Assembly: GCF_024297185.1 (NCBI RefSeq)
Contig: NZ_JANCTD010000006.1
Location: 1-64,000 of the forward strand
Direction of reading: 5' to 3'
DNA from: Lewinella sp. JB7
Lineage (GTDB): Bacteria; Bacteroidota; Bacteroidia; Chitinophagales; Saprospiraceae
DNA length: 64,000 nt
The notes below the pieces were generated by a model, which was not told the origin of the DNA, made no database searches, and saw only the letters and a list, made by a program, of their open reading frames with translations. Shown piece by piece: positions 9,121 to 16,520 of this stretch. Each line of letters begins with the position of its first letter. The stretch's first letter is position 1. The position numbers and the translations under genes were made by a program.

Positions 9121-9352
9121 TGCTTCCGGGTATTTCCCATGAAGCGTTGACCACCACAAAAGGTTGAAATCGGGAATATGCTTACCAAAATTAGTGACAA
9201 ACATTCCCCGGGCGGCACATGGCTTCCTCGGTTTTGCCGGCTGTTGGTTGGCCGTGTTTGCTCCTGCGTCCCCGCCGCCTTTCCGTTAATTCGTGCGGTG
9301 AGGGGCTATTTCCGGCGTATAATACCGCTATGCGATACGTGGATGAAGCAGA
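9121..9352. other. Intergenic region between META gene and tRNA terminator
   Basis: No coding frame is convincing. The region contains one copy of the dispersed 17-bp motif (9260-9276) and otherwise unremarkable sequence; it serves as the 5' flank of the META lipoprotein gene. Confidence 0.5.
9260..9276 (+). repeat. Dispersed 17-bp motif GCTCCYGCGTCCCCGCC (T variant)
   Basis: Exact GCTCCTGCGTCCCCGCC, in non-coding DNA. It is identical to the copy at 21985-22001 and one base different from four other exact copies in the window. Confidence 0.6.
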
Positions 9353-9384
9353 ACGGGCTTCCTTCCGGTTGGAAGAAAGCCCGT
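9353..9384 (-). terminator. Hairpin terminator downstream of tRNA-Met
   Basis: Arms acgggctt (9353-9360) and aagcccgt (9377-9384) pair perfectly, and the inner ttcc/ggaa extends the stem. On the minus strand it begins 3 nt after the tRNA and is followed by a moderately T-rich stretch. Confidence 0.7.
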
Positions 9385-9387
9385 GAG

Positions 9388-9461
9388 TAGCGCGAGGGTG
9401 ACTCGAACACCCGACCTCAGGATTATGAATCCTGCGCTCTAACCGGCTGAGCTACCGCGCC
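9388..9461 (-). tRNA. tRNA-Met (CAT)
   Basis: Read on the minus strand, the 74-nt sequence folds as a cloverleaf. The acceptor stem is GGCGCGG/TCGCGCT with G-U pairs at both ends, the D arm contains AGCTCAGCCGGTTAGAGC, and the anticodon loop TTCATAA sits in a CAGGA/TCCTG stem. The T arm is GGGTG-TTCGAGT-CACCC, and the discriminator base is A. CCA is not encoded. The anticodon CAT fits elongator Met; the first acceptor pair G-U argues against an initiator tRNA, and a lysidine-modified tRNA-Ile cannot be ruled out. Confidence 0.93.
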
Positions 9462-9527
9462 ATATTGCCGTAAGCGGCCGCAAATATAAAGCCTTCTCCG
9501 GACATTGCACCAAGCCTACCGGAAAAA

Positions 9528-10490
9528 CTACGCCACCGCCTCCGCGATGGCCCGAATGGTGGAGCTGTCCCCCATGGTATAGTAGTGCAGGCAGGGCACG
9601 CCTCCTTCCTTGAGTTCCTTGCTCTGCGCCGTGCACCACTCGATTCCGGCCTGCACCCGGGCTTCCGCGTTTTTGGCTTTGGTGATGCTGCAGACCAGCT
9701 CGTCCGGCAGATCGACGTGGAACAGCCGGGGCAGCGCGTTGAGCTGGTACAACTTGGTCACCGGCTTGAGCCCCGGTACGATGGGCACGTTGATCCCGAC
9801 CTTGCGGCAGGCGTCGACGTAGTCGAAGTACTTCTTGTTGTCGAAGAACATCTGGGTGACGATGTAGTCGGCGCCGGCGTCCACCTTCGCCTTGACGTAG
9901 CGTAGATCGTGCTCCAGATTGGCCGCCTCGAAGTGCTTCTCGGGATAGCCGGCCACGCCGATGCAGAAATTGGTCTTGCTGGCGTGTTCGTCCTTGATGA
10001 GCTCGTCGAGGTAGTGACCGTTGTTCATATTTACGATTTGTTCGACCAGCTCGCTCGCGTAATGGTGGCCTTCCTTCTCGGGCACGAACCGTCCTTCAAA
10101 CTTGCGGGCGTCGCCGCGCAGGGCCAGCACGTTCTGTACATCCAGGAACGCCAGGTCGATCAGGGCATTTTCGGTGTCCTGCTTAGTGAATCCCCCGCAC
10201 AGCAGGTGGGGGACGGCATCGACGCCGTAGCGGTGCATGATGGCGGCGCAAATCCCCACCGTGCCCGGACGCTTACGGATGGCCGTCTTTTCGTAGTAAC
10301 CACTGGGCCGTTTCTTGTACACGTACTCCTCCCGGTGGTAGGTGACGTCGATGAAGGGCGGTTTGAACTCCATGAGGGGGTCCAGCGTGTCAAAAATGGC
10401 CTGCATGCTGCCGCCCTTCAGGGGCGGAAGGACTTCGAAGCTCAGCAGTGTCTGGCCCTCGGCCTGGGCAAAATGATCGGTTACACGCAT
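9528..10490 (-). CDS. metF: 5,10-methylenetetrahydrofolate reductase
   Basis: The protein reduces 5,10-methylene-THF to 5-methyl-THF with an FAD cofactor, supplying methyl groups for methionine synthesis. The start at ATG 10488-10490 (MRVTDHFAQAEGQTLLSFEV) gives 320 residues, close to the family norm; the longer frame adds 22 residues of unrelated sequence. Visible family motifs are the catalytic-type Glu in LSFEVLPPLKGGS, VDAVPHLLCGG, LALRGDARKF, CIGVAGYPEKHFEA and DYIVTQMFFDNKKYFDYVD. A TACTTTTG box lies at 10544-10551 on the minus strand, about 53 bp before the start. Confidence 0.96.
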   Translation of the reverse strand: MRVTDHFAQAEGQTLLSFEVLPPLKGGSMQAIFDTLDPLMEFKPPFIDVTYHREEYVYKKRPSGYYEKTAIRKRPGTVGICAAIMHRYGVDAVPHLLCGGFTKQDTENALIDLAFLDVQNVLALRGDARKFEGRFVPEKEGHHYASELVEQIVNMNNGHYLDELIKDEHASKTNFCIGVAGYPEKHFEAANLEHDLRYVKAKVDAGADYIVTQMFFDNKKYFDYVDACRKVGINVPIVPGLKPVTKLYQLNALPRLFHVDLPDELVCSITKAKNAEARVQAGIEWCTAQSKELKEGGVPCLHYYTMGDSSTIRAIAEAVA

Positions 10491-10543
10491 AGGATATAAT
10501 CGGGTACTGCACCGCGGGTGGTCCGCCCGGGGGTTTAGCGATG

Positions 10544-10551
10544 CAAAAGTA
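10544..10551 (-). promoter_or_regulatory. Candidate -7 box for metF
   Basis: TACTTTTG on the minus strand fits the Bacteroidota TAnnTTTG consensus. No clear TTTG -33 element is seen at the usual spacing. Confidence 0.35.
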
Positions 10552-10556
10552 ATCAA

Positions 10557-10574
10557 CCGCCCGGCAACGGGCGG
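10557..10574 (-). terminator. Hairpin after the MoxR gene
   Basis: CCGCCCG-GCAA-CGGGCGG forms a perfect 7-bp stem with a GNRA-type tetraloop, 1 bp beyond the stop of the MoxR gene on the minus strand. The following sequence (TTGATTACTTTTG) is only partly T-rich, so it may be a terminator or merely an RNA-stabilising hairpin. Confidence 0.45.
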
Positions 10575-10575
10575 G

Positions 10576-11655
10576 CTAGCGAAGGGCTTCGAACAAATCC
10601 TCCCAACCCTTTCTGCCGCGGACTACGACGTCTAAGTATTCGCGCCATACGGCACCGTCCTGCTCGGGGTCCTTAACGATGGCTCCGGCCAGGCTCGCTG
10701 CCAGATGTTGGGTTTCGATATCCCCCGTGCCGAAGTGGTGGCTCAGGGCGCGGCTCTGGTTGACGACCGAAATGGCCTCGGCCGTTGACAACGTGGAGCT
10801 CGGGGTTTTGAGCTGGGTGCGTCCGTCTTCGGTGCGTCCGCTCCGCAACTCGCGGAAGATGGTGACCAGACGACGGATCTCCGCCGCGGCGTCCTGCTTG
10901 ACGGGGGGTAACTGCATGCGTATGGCGGCGGCACGGCTGCGATCGGTTACGATGCGCACTTCTTCCTCCAGGGTAGCGGGAAGCGGCATGACGACCGTAT
11001 TGAAGCGGCGACGCAGGGCGCTGGAGAGTTCGTTGACGCCCCGGTCGCGATCGTTGGCCGTGGCGATCACGTTGAAGCCCCGCCGGGCCTGGGTTTCCCG
11101 GTTGAGTTCGGGGATGGGCAGGATCTTTTCGGACAGTACGGTAATCAGGGCGTCCTGTACATCGCTGGGTACCCGGGTGAGTTCCTCGATACGAACCAGC
11201 TTTCCCTCCCGCATCCCCACCATGACGGGAGAGGGCACCAGCGCGGCTTCGCTCGGTCCTTCGGACAGCAGCCGCGCGTAGTTCCAGCCGTAGCGAAGGG
11301 CGTCTTCACTCATTCCCGCGGTACCCTGCACCAGGAGTTTCGAATCCCCGCTGATGGCCGCCGCGAGGTGTTCGCTGACCCAGGTTTTAGCCGTGCCGGG
11401 CACGCCGACGAGCAGGAGCGCCCGGTCGGTGACCAGACTCGCCACCGCCACCTCGATTAACCGGCGGTCGCCGAAATACTTCGGGGTGATCTCGGTGCCG
11501 TTCGCGAGGGTGTCCCCCATGATGTAGCGGACCACGCTACGCGGGCTGAGTTGCCAGCCGCCGGGGCGGACGTCGCGGTCCTGTGCTCTGAGCACGGTCA
11601 GTTCGTCGGCGTAGGCCGTTTCGGCGTGCGGTCGCAGTATAGCTTGTTCTTCCAT
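10576..11655 (-). CDS. MoxR-family AAA+ ATPase (DUF5682-system type)
   Basis: The 359-residue cytoplasmic ATPase has Walker A GVPGTAKT (84-91), Walker B LVRIEE (153-158), sensor 1 VIATAND (196-202) and an arginine-finger region ALRRRF (213-218). The blocks RPHAE..YADEL near the start, ITPKYFGDRRLIEVAVASL and LRYGWNYARLLSEGPSEAAL are, to my recollection, characteristic of the MoxR subtype normally encoded beside DUF5682 and VWA (CoxE-like) proteins. Those two partners are in this window but 36-40 kb away (46915-49200 and 50557-51657). MoxR ATPases act with VWA partners as chaperones for metal-centre insertion or complex assembly; the exact client is unknown. Confidence 0.9.
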   Translation of the reverse strand: MEEQAILRPHAETAYADELTVLRAQDRDVRPGGWQLSPRSVVRYIMGDTLANGTEITPKYFGDRRLIEVAVASLVTDRALLLVGVPGTAKTWVSEHLAAAISGDSKLLVQGTAGMSEDALRYGWNYARLLSEGPSEAALVPSPVMVGMREGKLVRIEELTRVPSDVQDALITVLSEKILPIPELNRETQARRGFNVIATANDRDRGVNELSSALRRRFNTVVMPLPATLEEEVRIVTDRSRAAAIRMQLPPVKQDAAAEIRRLVTIFRELRSGRTEDGRTQLKTPSSTLSTAEAISVVNQSRALSHHFGTGDIETQHLAASLAGAIVKDPEQDGAVWREYLDVVVRGRKGWEDLFEALR

Positions 11656-11699
11656 GGAGTTTTATCGGTAGCCGCGAATGGTCGTTCGCCGAAACTGGC

Positions 11700-12200
11700 T
11701 TATTGGTTGCCGGCGCTGGTCTGGCCGACGATGCGGTCGCGGTCCATCAGCAGGGTGCCCAGGCGCTCGACTCCATTGTAGAGTTTTACGATATTCTTCT
11801 GGTCGGCGTAGTGCTCGGTCAGGACGCTGTTCTGCACCGTGACGTTCCGGGGCGGATCGGCGGATTCTCCGACCAGGTAGATCCAGAGACCGTGCATGTC
11901 ATCTTCCAGCTCCCAGCCGACCATTCCAATATCGAGCAGACTACCGTTCCACTCGACCTTGAAGTGTTTGTCCAGATAGGCGGTGACGTAGCGTTCGCTG
12001 TCGCCGAGCTCTTCGTCGGTACCGAGCTGGAGCACCGGTGCACCGGCTTCCCGCATGGCTGCTTCCAGATCATCCACGAATACGTGCATTTCGACCTGCA
12101 CCTGTTGTTTGGCGGCTACGTAGCGGACGTTAGTCTTACTGACGTGGTAGTCGTGGACGGGGGGAGCGGCGAAAAGCAGCAGGGTGAGAAGTAGGTTCAT
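11700..12200 (-). CDS. DUF6702 family exported protein
   Basis: The 166-residue protein has a short signal peptide (MNLLLTLLLFAAPPVHDYHV) and resembles DUF6702 proteins of Bacteroidota: HDYHVSKTNVRYVAAKQQVQ followed by VEMHVFVDDLEAAMRE, and a C-terminal part with VTVQNSVLTEHYADQKNIV. Family members are about this length and often have a small exported domain of unknown function. A TACCTTTG box at 12226-12233 on the minus strand, 25 bp upstream of the ATG, is a candidate promoter -7 element. The gene is 44 bp upstream of the MoxR gene in the same direction. Confidence 0.75.
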   Translation of the reverse strand: MNLLLTLLLFAAPPVHDYHVSKTNVRYVAAKQQVQVEMHVFVDDLEAAMREAGAPVLQLGTDEELGDSERYVTAYLDKHFKVEWNGSLLDIGMVGWELEDDMHGLWIYLVGESADPPRNVTVQNSVLTEHYADQKNIVKLYNGVERLGTLLMDRDRIVGQTSAGNQ

Positions 12201-12275
12201 AGCGCAAATCTGTTTGACGGATGCCCAAAGGTAACCGATCCGCCCGCCGGACGGTTGTTCGGCACGGCGGCGGTA

Positions 12276-12782
12276 CTACTCTACCTTAAAGTACAGCACG
12301 AGATAGAGCGTATCCGTCACCGGGTTTACCTGTTCGGTAGCGCGGTCGAAACCGATGTCGACCAGGTACCGTCCCAGCGTCTCCGTCTCCTCAAGGAGTG
12401 CCCGGTCGGCGTTTACCTTCATTTGTCCGGATACCGGGGCACCCTGGGTATCGTCGGCCGCTACGATGGTCAGGTTGAGGGGTTCGGCTCCCGCGGGAAG
12501 CTGAGCCAGTGGCATGGCCTGCCACGTCGACCCTTCGTCATCGACCGTGATGGCCAGAGCGTATGCCCCACCCCGCCGGGCTTCCCGGGCTACCCGGGGG
12601 TACTTGACCTGCTCGTAAACGGTCTTGATGAGGTGCCGCTGGGGGCTACCGTCCGCCGGCGCTCCGCGGAGCACGATGGGCGTTTCGGTTGCCTGCCCGG
12701 CCAGATACGTTACCGGCAGGATCAGGGTAAAACAGAGCACGAGCGAGCGAATTGTTCGCGTGAAAGCAGGAGTGAAGTTCAT
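12276..12782 (-). CDS. Exported protein with TonB C-terminal-like domain
   Basis: The start at ATG 12780-12782 gives a 168-residue protein beginning MNFTPAFTRTIRSLVLCFTL with a signal peptide ending near LAGQ; an ATG seven codons earlier (12803) is possible. The mature part has the YP..A...G.Y...ITVD.EGS pattern (KYPRVAREARRGGAYALAIT) typical of the TonB C-terminal fold. It lacks the N-terminal membrane anchor and Pro-rich linker of TonB itself. Its last 60 residues (LTIVAADD ... LYLVLYFKVE) are similar to the end of the adjacent decayed gene (LTVVAPAD ... FEVHFTLEE), so the two look like paralogues. Confidence 0.65.
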   Translation of the reverse strand: MNFTPAFTRTIRSLVLCFTLILPVTYLAGQATETPIVLRGAPADGSPQRHLIKTVYEQVKYPRVAREARRGGAYALAITVDDEGSTWQAMPLAQLPAGAEPLNLTIVAADDTQGAPVSGQMKVNADRALLEETETLGRYLVDIGFDRATEQVNPVTDTLYLVLYFKVE

Positions 12783-12861
12783 GGTATGTTGTTGGTTGTT
12801 CATGTTACGTGTTGAATTGGCCGGACGAATAGGATTGGCACCGCTCCCGTGCGCCGCCGCC

Positions 12862-13731
12862 CTATTCTTCGAGCGTGAAGTGCACTTCAAATCCGAGCAC
12901 GAAAGCCAGGGCGGGACCGGCCTCGATTGCGGGAGAAAAGCAGCCCAAATTACCGACGTCCCGCTCGATTTCTTCCGTAAAAACGTTCGGATCCCGCAGC
13001 TGGATGACAATCTCCGAGATATCCGGATCGGCGGGGGCTACGACGGTCAGTTGGGTCACGCCCTCCGCCCGGTCCGCTAGCGGTACCGTGGAGGTGTGCA
13101 CGGCGGTCACTTGCCACCGGGCGGAGATCGAAAGTTGTACCCGGACCCGGGCCATTTCATTGTGCTGGTAAGCGACTGGGATAGGTGACGTAACGGTAGG
13201 AACCCTCGAGGAAGGTAGAATAGCGGCGGTCCAGTAACTCGGGAGCCGACGGATGACCCTCCGTGGCACGAAGAGTAAAGGTAGCGGGGGCCGATGTTTG
13301 TGCGTAGAAGTGGATTCAGAGCTTTGCCGTTGCAGACAACCGTCAGGAACATCAATGGTCCCCAAAAACTATAAAAGGCGCTCGAAAAAATGTCCGTGAC
13401 GTAGGTGAGCTACTTCGTGTAGCAGCGCGGTCCGTTCCAGATCCGGAGGCATTACGGCCGGCAGGTACATACGGCCGGAGGCGGCGTAGGGAGAGTGAAA
13501 CACAGGAATACGGATGACGGGGAATCCAGCGTACGTTTCAAAAGCGGAGGCGGCGGGGCGCAGGTGCCGTGCCATTCCAACGACCGATACCGCCTAGCCG
13601 GCGAGTGCACCGATCGCCCAAATGACCAGGGCAGTTCGTATTGCGACGGGAGGCTACGCGGTAGAATAGCAGGAGGGCCGACCAGACTATGGTGCCCCCC
13701 CGAACAAAGAATGGAGGATCAGAACGTTCAT
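12862..13731 (-). pseudogene. Decayed BlaR1-like M56 peptidase with TonB-C domain
   Basis: The original start ATG at 13729-13731 overlaps the BlaI stop as ATGA, and reads MNVLILHSLFGGAP then stops. Further fragments follow in different frames. A membrane-segment-like piece AIRTALVIWAIGALAG is followed by an in-frame TAG and then MARHLRP...TALLHEVAHLRHGHFFERLL, whose HEVAH is the M56 zinc motif, and another TAG. Next comes YRYVTYPSRLPAQ in a second frame, then HNEMARVRVQLSISARW in a third, running to FTLEE and a stop at 12862. At least two stops and two frameshifts plus deletions are needed to explain it. The intact gene would have been a membrane zinc protease that senses a signal and cleaves BlaI. 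Confidence 0.8.
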
Positions 13732-14093
13732 TCCTCTTCGAGTTGGCGAACGAGCGCGCTGAGCTCATTCAGGCTGAGGTTTTTATCCTTAACCAGGTAA
13801 CTCACCGCGGCTCCGGCCGATCCATCGAAAAACTTGTGGATGATCCGCCCCAATCGCTGACGACCATACTCTTCCCGGCCGATGCGGGGGGTATAGACAA
13901 ACGTGCGACCGTAGGTCTTGTGGGTCACGAACCCCCGCTCGTCGAGGGCCAGGATCAGCGTGGAAATGGTGCTGTGGGCGGGCTTTTTTCCGGTTTCCCA
14001 CTCCACGGCACGGCGTAGGTCGGCTACGGTGCACTCGCCGAGACGCCAGACGTGGCGCATCAGATCCTCCTGAGCTCGGGTGAGTTTTGCCAT
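13728..14093 (-). CDS. BlaI/MecI-family transcriptional repressor
   Basis: The 121-residue protein (MAKLTRAQEDLMRHVWRLGE) has the BlaI/MecI winged-helix fold: helix-turn-helix TVADLRRAVEWETGKKPAHS, recognition region HSTISTLILALDERGFV, wing THKTYGRTFVYTP and a C-terminal dimerisation helix pair ending LNELSALVRQLEEE. Full length for the family and no defect visible. It represses its own promoter until a BlaR1-type M56 protease cleaves it. Here that partner gene, which overlaps its stop by 4 bp, is decayed. The target is probably the palindrome pair at 14098-14129 directly upstream. Confidence 0.93.
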   Translation of the reverse strand: MAKLTRAQEDLMRHVWRLGECTVADLRRAVEWETGKKPAHSTISTLILALDERGFVTHKTYGRTFVYTPRIGREEYGRQRLGRIIHKFFDGSAGAAVSYLVKDKNLSLNELSALVRQLEEE

Positions 14094-14097
14094 GGGA

Positions 14098-14129
14098 CGT
14101 TAATTAACGTAAATATACGTTAATTAACT
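14098..14129 (-). promoter_or_regulatory. Twin palindromic operator upstream of BlaI gene
   Basis: CGTTAATTAACG (14098-14109) is a perfect 12-bp palindrome, and CGTTAATTAACT (14118-14129) is a near copy centred exactly 20 bp away, i.e. about two helical turns. The first lies 4 bp upstream of the BlaI start codon. BlaI-family repressors bind short dyads as dimers, often in pairs, so this is the expected operator; the AT-rich sequence may also contain the promoter. Confidence 0.7.
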
Positions 14130-14145
14130 TATAAAGCATCTACCC

Positions 14146-14170
14146 GTTGGACGGTGTCCCACCGTCCAAC
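14146..14170. repeat. Palindromic repeat of the TGGACGGT/ACCGTCCA family
   Basis: GTTGGACGGTG-TCC-CACCGTCCAAC is a perfect 11-bp stem with a 3-nt loop, followed at 14172-14186 by 'gctatagccgtcgga', also found in the 54.5-kb copy. It lies between the BlaI operator and the next gene. Related palindromes are at 54474-54540 and 56873-56952. Confidence 0.7.
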
Positions 14171-14272
14171 CGCTATAGCCGTCGGACGCTCTCCCAAACC
14201 CGCCAAACCACCCCCCTACCCGCATCTTTTCTTCCCCCCAAATTGTTAGTTTCACTCAAATAATTCGCGACC

Positions 14273-14593
14273 ATGGCATTCTTGCGCCTCTTCAAGACCC
14301 CCAAAAATCAGCAGTTCTCCTACAAGCCCCGCTACTGGGACCCCAAGAAGGAAGAGGCGGAAGAACGGCGCCTGCGTATCGAAGCGCTGCAGAACGGCGG
14401 CGTGGATGGGATCAAGGAGCGGCTGCGCGGCGGTTTCCGCAAGGGCTCCGGGGGGGAGGCGGCCGGTCGTTACCGCAGTCAGCGGGTTCGACGGTCGAAC
14501 TACAGCCTACTGATCATTCTGATCACCCTGATCGTTGTCTGCTACGTCGCCTATAAGCTGTACTTCCCTGATTTCGAACGACTGCTCGGTTAA
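14273..14593 (+). CDS. Small membrane protein upstream of mutL
   Basis: The 106-residue protein starts MAFLRLFKTPKNQQFSYKPR, continues with YWDPKKEEAEERRLRIEAL and a basic Arg/Lys-rich stretch, and ends in one transmembrane helix (SLLIILITLIVVCYVAYKLY). It looks like a single-pass inner-membrane protein with a cytoplasmic N-terminus. I recall similar short proteins in other Bacteroidota, often encoded next to mutL, but no function is known. It is 37 bp upstream of mutL in the same direction. Confidence 0.8.
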   Translation: MAFLRLFKTPKNQQFSYKPRYWDPKKEEAEERRLRIEALQNGGVDGIKERLRGGFRKGSGGEAAGRYRSQRVRRSNYSLLIILITLIVVCYVAYKLYFPDFERLLG

Positions 14594-14630
14594 TTCTGCG
14601 TAGTTTGCCGCCGAATAGTTGCACCGCCTT

Positions 14631-16466
14631 ATGACGGACAATCTCGTCCACCTGCTTCCCGATGCCATTGCTAACCAGATCGCCGCCGGCGAGGTCATCC
14701 AGCGCCCCGCCAGCGTGGTGAAGGAGTTGGTGGAAAACGCGGTCGACGCCGGTGCCTCCGAGATCAACCTCATCGTGAAGGATGCCGGCAAGACGCTCAT
14801 CCAGGTCATCGACAACGGATGCGGCATGTCGGAAACCGACGCCCGTATGTCGCTCGAACGGCATGCTACCAGCAAGCTGCGCACGGCCGAGGATCTGTTC
14901 AGTCTCCATACCATGGGCTTTCGGGGAGAAGCCCTGGCCAGCATCGTCGCCATCGCCCAGGTGGAAATGAAGACTCGTCGCGCGCCCGACGAGCTCGGCA
15001 CGAAGCTGGTGGTCGAAGCCTCCGAGGTAATTGCTCAGGAGCCGGTTGCGACGCCGGCGGGAACGAGCATCGCCGTGCGCAATCTTTTCTTCAACGTACC
15101 GGCCCGTCGCAACTTCCTGAAGAGCGATTCGGTGGAACTGCGGCACGTACGCGACGAATACATCCGCATCGCCCTCGCCCACCCATCGGTACGATTCGAC
15201 CTGCACGTCAACGATCGCCTAGACCTCTCCCTTACGCCGGGCAATCTGCGGCAGCGCGTCACCGCCGTATTCGGCAAGAAGTACCGCGATCTGCTGGTAC
15301 CCATCGAGGAAGCTACCGACGTGCTGAGGATCGGGGGCTTCGTCGGTAAACCGGAAGCGGCCCGCAAGACCAAGGTGGGGCAGTTCTTTTTCATCAACGA
15401 TCGCTTCATCAAGAGCAGCTACCTGCACCACGCCGTCACGACGGCCTACGACGACCTACTGTCAAAGGACGCCTACCCCTTTTACGTCATCTTCCTGGAC
15501 ATCGACCCGGCCCGTATTGACGTGAACGTACACCCCACCAAGCAAGAGATCAAGTTCGAGGACGAGCGCCTCATCTATAACTACCTGAAGGCCACCATCC
15601 GCCACGGTCTGGGCCGGGCCAGCATCATGCCTACCATCGATTTTGAAAGTGACAATCCGTTTTCTCCCTCCCGAACCCGTATGCCCCCGCCGCGGGTGAT
15701 GTCCGAGACCGGAGAGGCGCTGCCGAGTAAGATGAACTCCGACACGCCACGGACCGAATCCCGCCGCCACGAAAGCAATTTGCGCAACTGGCAGATGCTG
15801 TACGACGGCCTGGGCGAGGGCGAGGAAGTCGATACCGACACCGGGGAGATCCTGCAGAGTCGCATGGGGCAGGACGAACCCCAGGACGCGCCGCCCACCC
15901 AGGGGCGTGCGCCCTACCAACTTCACCACCGCTATATCGTGAGCGCCATCAAGAACGGCTGGCTCCTCATCGATCAGCAGGCGGCCCACGAGCGGATCCT
16001 GTACGAGAACTTCGTAGCCAATTTGCGGGATAAACCGGCCGTTACCCAACAGTCGCTCTTCCCCCAGACCATCGACCTGGCCCACAGCGACGCCGGCCTG
16101 ATGACCGCCCTCCTACCCGACCTCAACAAAATGGGATTCGACCTGCAAGCTTTCGGCGGCGGGAGCTTCATCGTCCGGGGTATCCCCGCCGAGCTGGCCG
16201 GTTACACCGGCGAACTCGAACTGCTGGAGCAACTCCTACAGCAGTACAAGCAGAACGTCGACCTACAGAGCGAGGGCCACGAGCGACTGGCGCGATTGCT
16301 GGCCCGCACCGCCGCCATCAAACGGGGCACCGCCATGGACGAAGCCGAAATGCGGTCACTCATTGACCGGCTCTTCGCCTGCGACCAACCGCGCATATCT
16401 CCCAACGGGCGTAAATGCTACGTCAAGTACGAGCTCGAAGACGTCGAGCGGCTGTTTCTGTCGTAA
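14631..16466 (+). CDS. mutL: DNA mismatch repair protein MutL
   Basis: MutL couples MutS mismatch recognition to downstream strand excision. The start at ATG 14631 (MTDNLVHLLPDAIANQIAAG) is preferred over an in-frame ATG four codons upstream because the alignable protein begins there. It gives 611 residues. The N-terminal GHKL ATPase motifs are VVKELVENAVDAGA, DNGCGMSETDA and MGFRGEALASI; a variable acidic linker follows at roughly 340-420. The C-terminal domain contains LLIDQQAAHERILYE, related to the DQHA(x)2E(x)4E endonuclease motif but with Gln in place of the His, and ACDQPRISPNGRKC near the end. Whether the C-terminal nuclease is active cannot be told from this. Confidence 0.97.
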   Translation: MTDNLVHLLPDAIANQIAAGEVIQRPASVVKELVENAVDAGASEINLIVKDAGKTLIQVIDNGCGMSETDARMSLERHATSKLRTAEDLFSLHTMGFRGEALASIVAIAQVEMKTRRAPDELGTKLVVEASEVIAQEPVATPAGTSIAVRNLFFNVPARRNFLKSDSVELRHVRDEYIRIALAHPSVRFDLHVNDRLDLSLTPGNLRQRVTAVFGKKYRDLLVPIEEATDVLRIGGFVGKPEAARKTKVGQFFFINDRFIKSSYLHHAVTTAYDDLLSKDAYPFYVIFLDIDPARIDVNVHPTKQEIKFEDERLIYNYLKATIRHGLGRASIMPTIDFESDNPFSPSRTRMPPPRVMSETGEALPSKMNSDTPRTESRRHESNLRNWQMLYDGLGEGEEVDTDTGEILQSRMGQDEPQDAPPTQGRAPYQLHHRYIVSAIKNGWLLIDQQAAHERILYENFVANLRDKPAVTQQSLFPQTIDLAHSDAGLMTALLPDLNKMGFDLQAFGGGSFIVRGIPAELAGYTGELELLEQLLQQYKQNVDLQSEGHERLARLLARTAAIKRGTAMDEAEMRSLIDRLFACDQPRISPNGRKCYVKYELEDVERLFLS

Positions 16467-16520
16467 GTCAGCGGGAACCGTCCGCCTGCTTAAAGCATTC
16501 TCACACAAAGTTTCGCCCGA

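Noticed and set aside
12862-13365. 167-codon open frame as an independent gene
   Set aside because: Its first 70 codons are unlike any protein, whereas the last 100 continue the TonB-C end of the decayed M56 gene after a frameshift.
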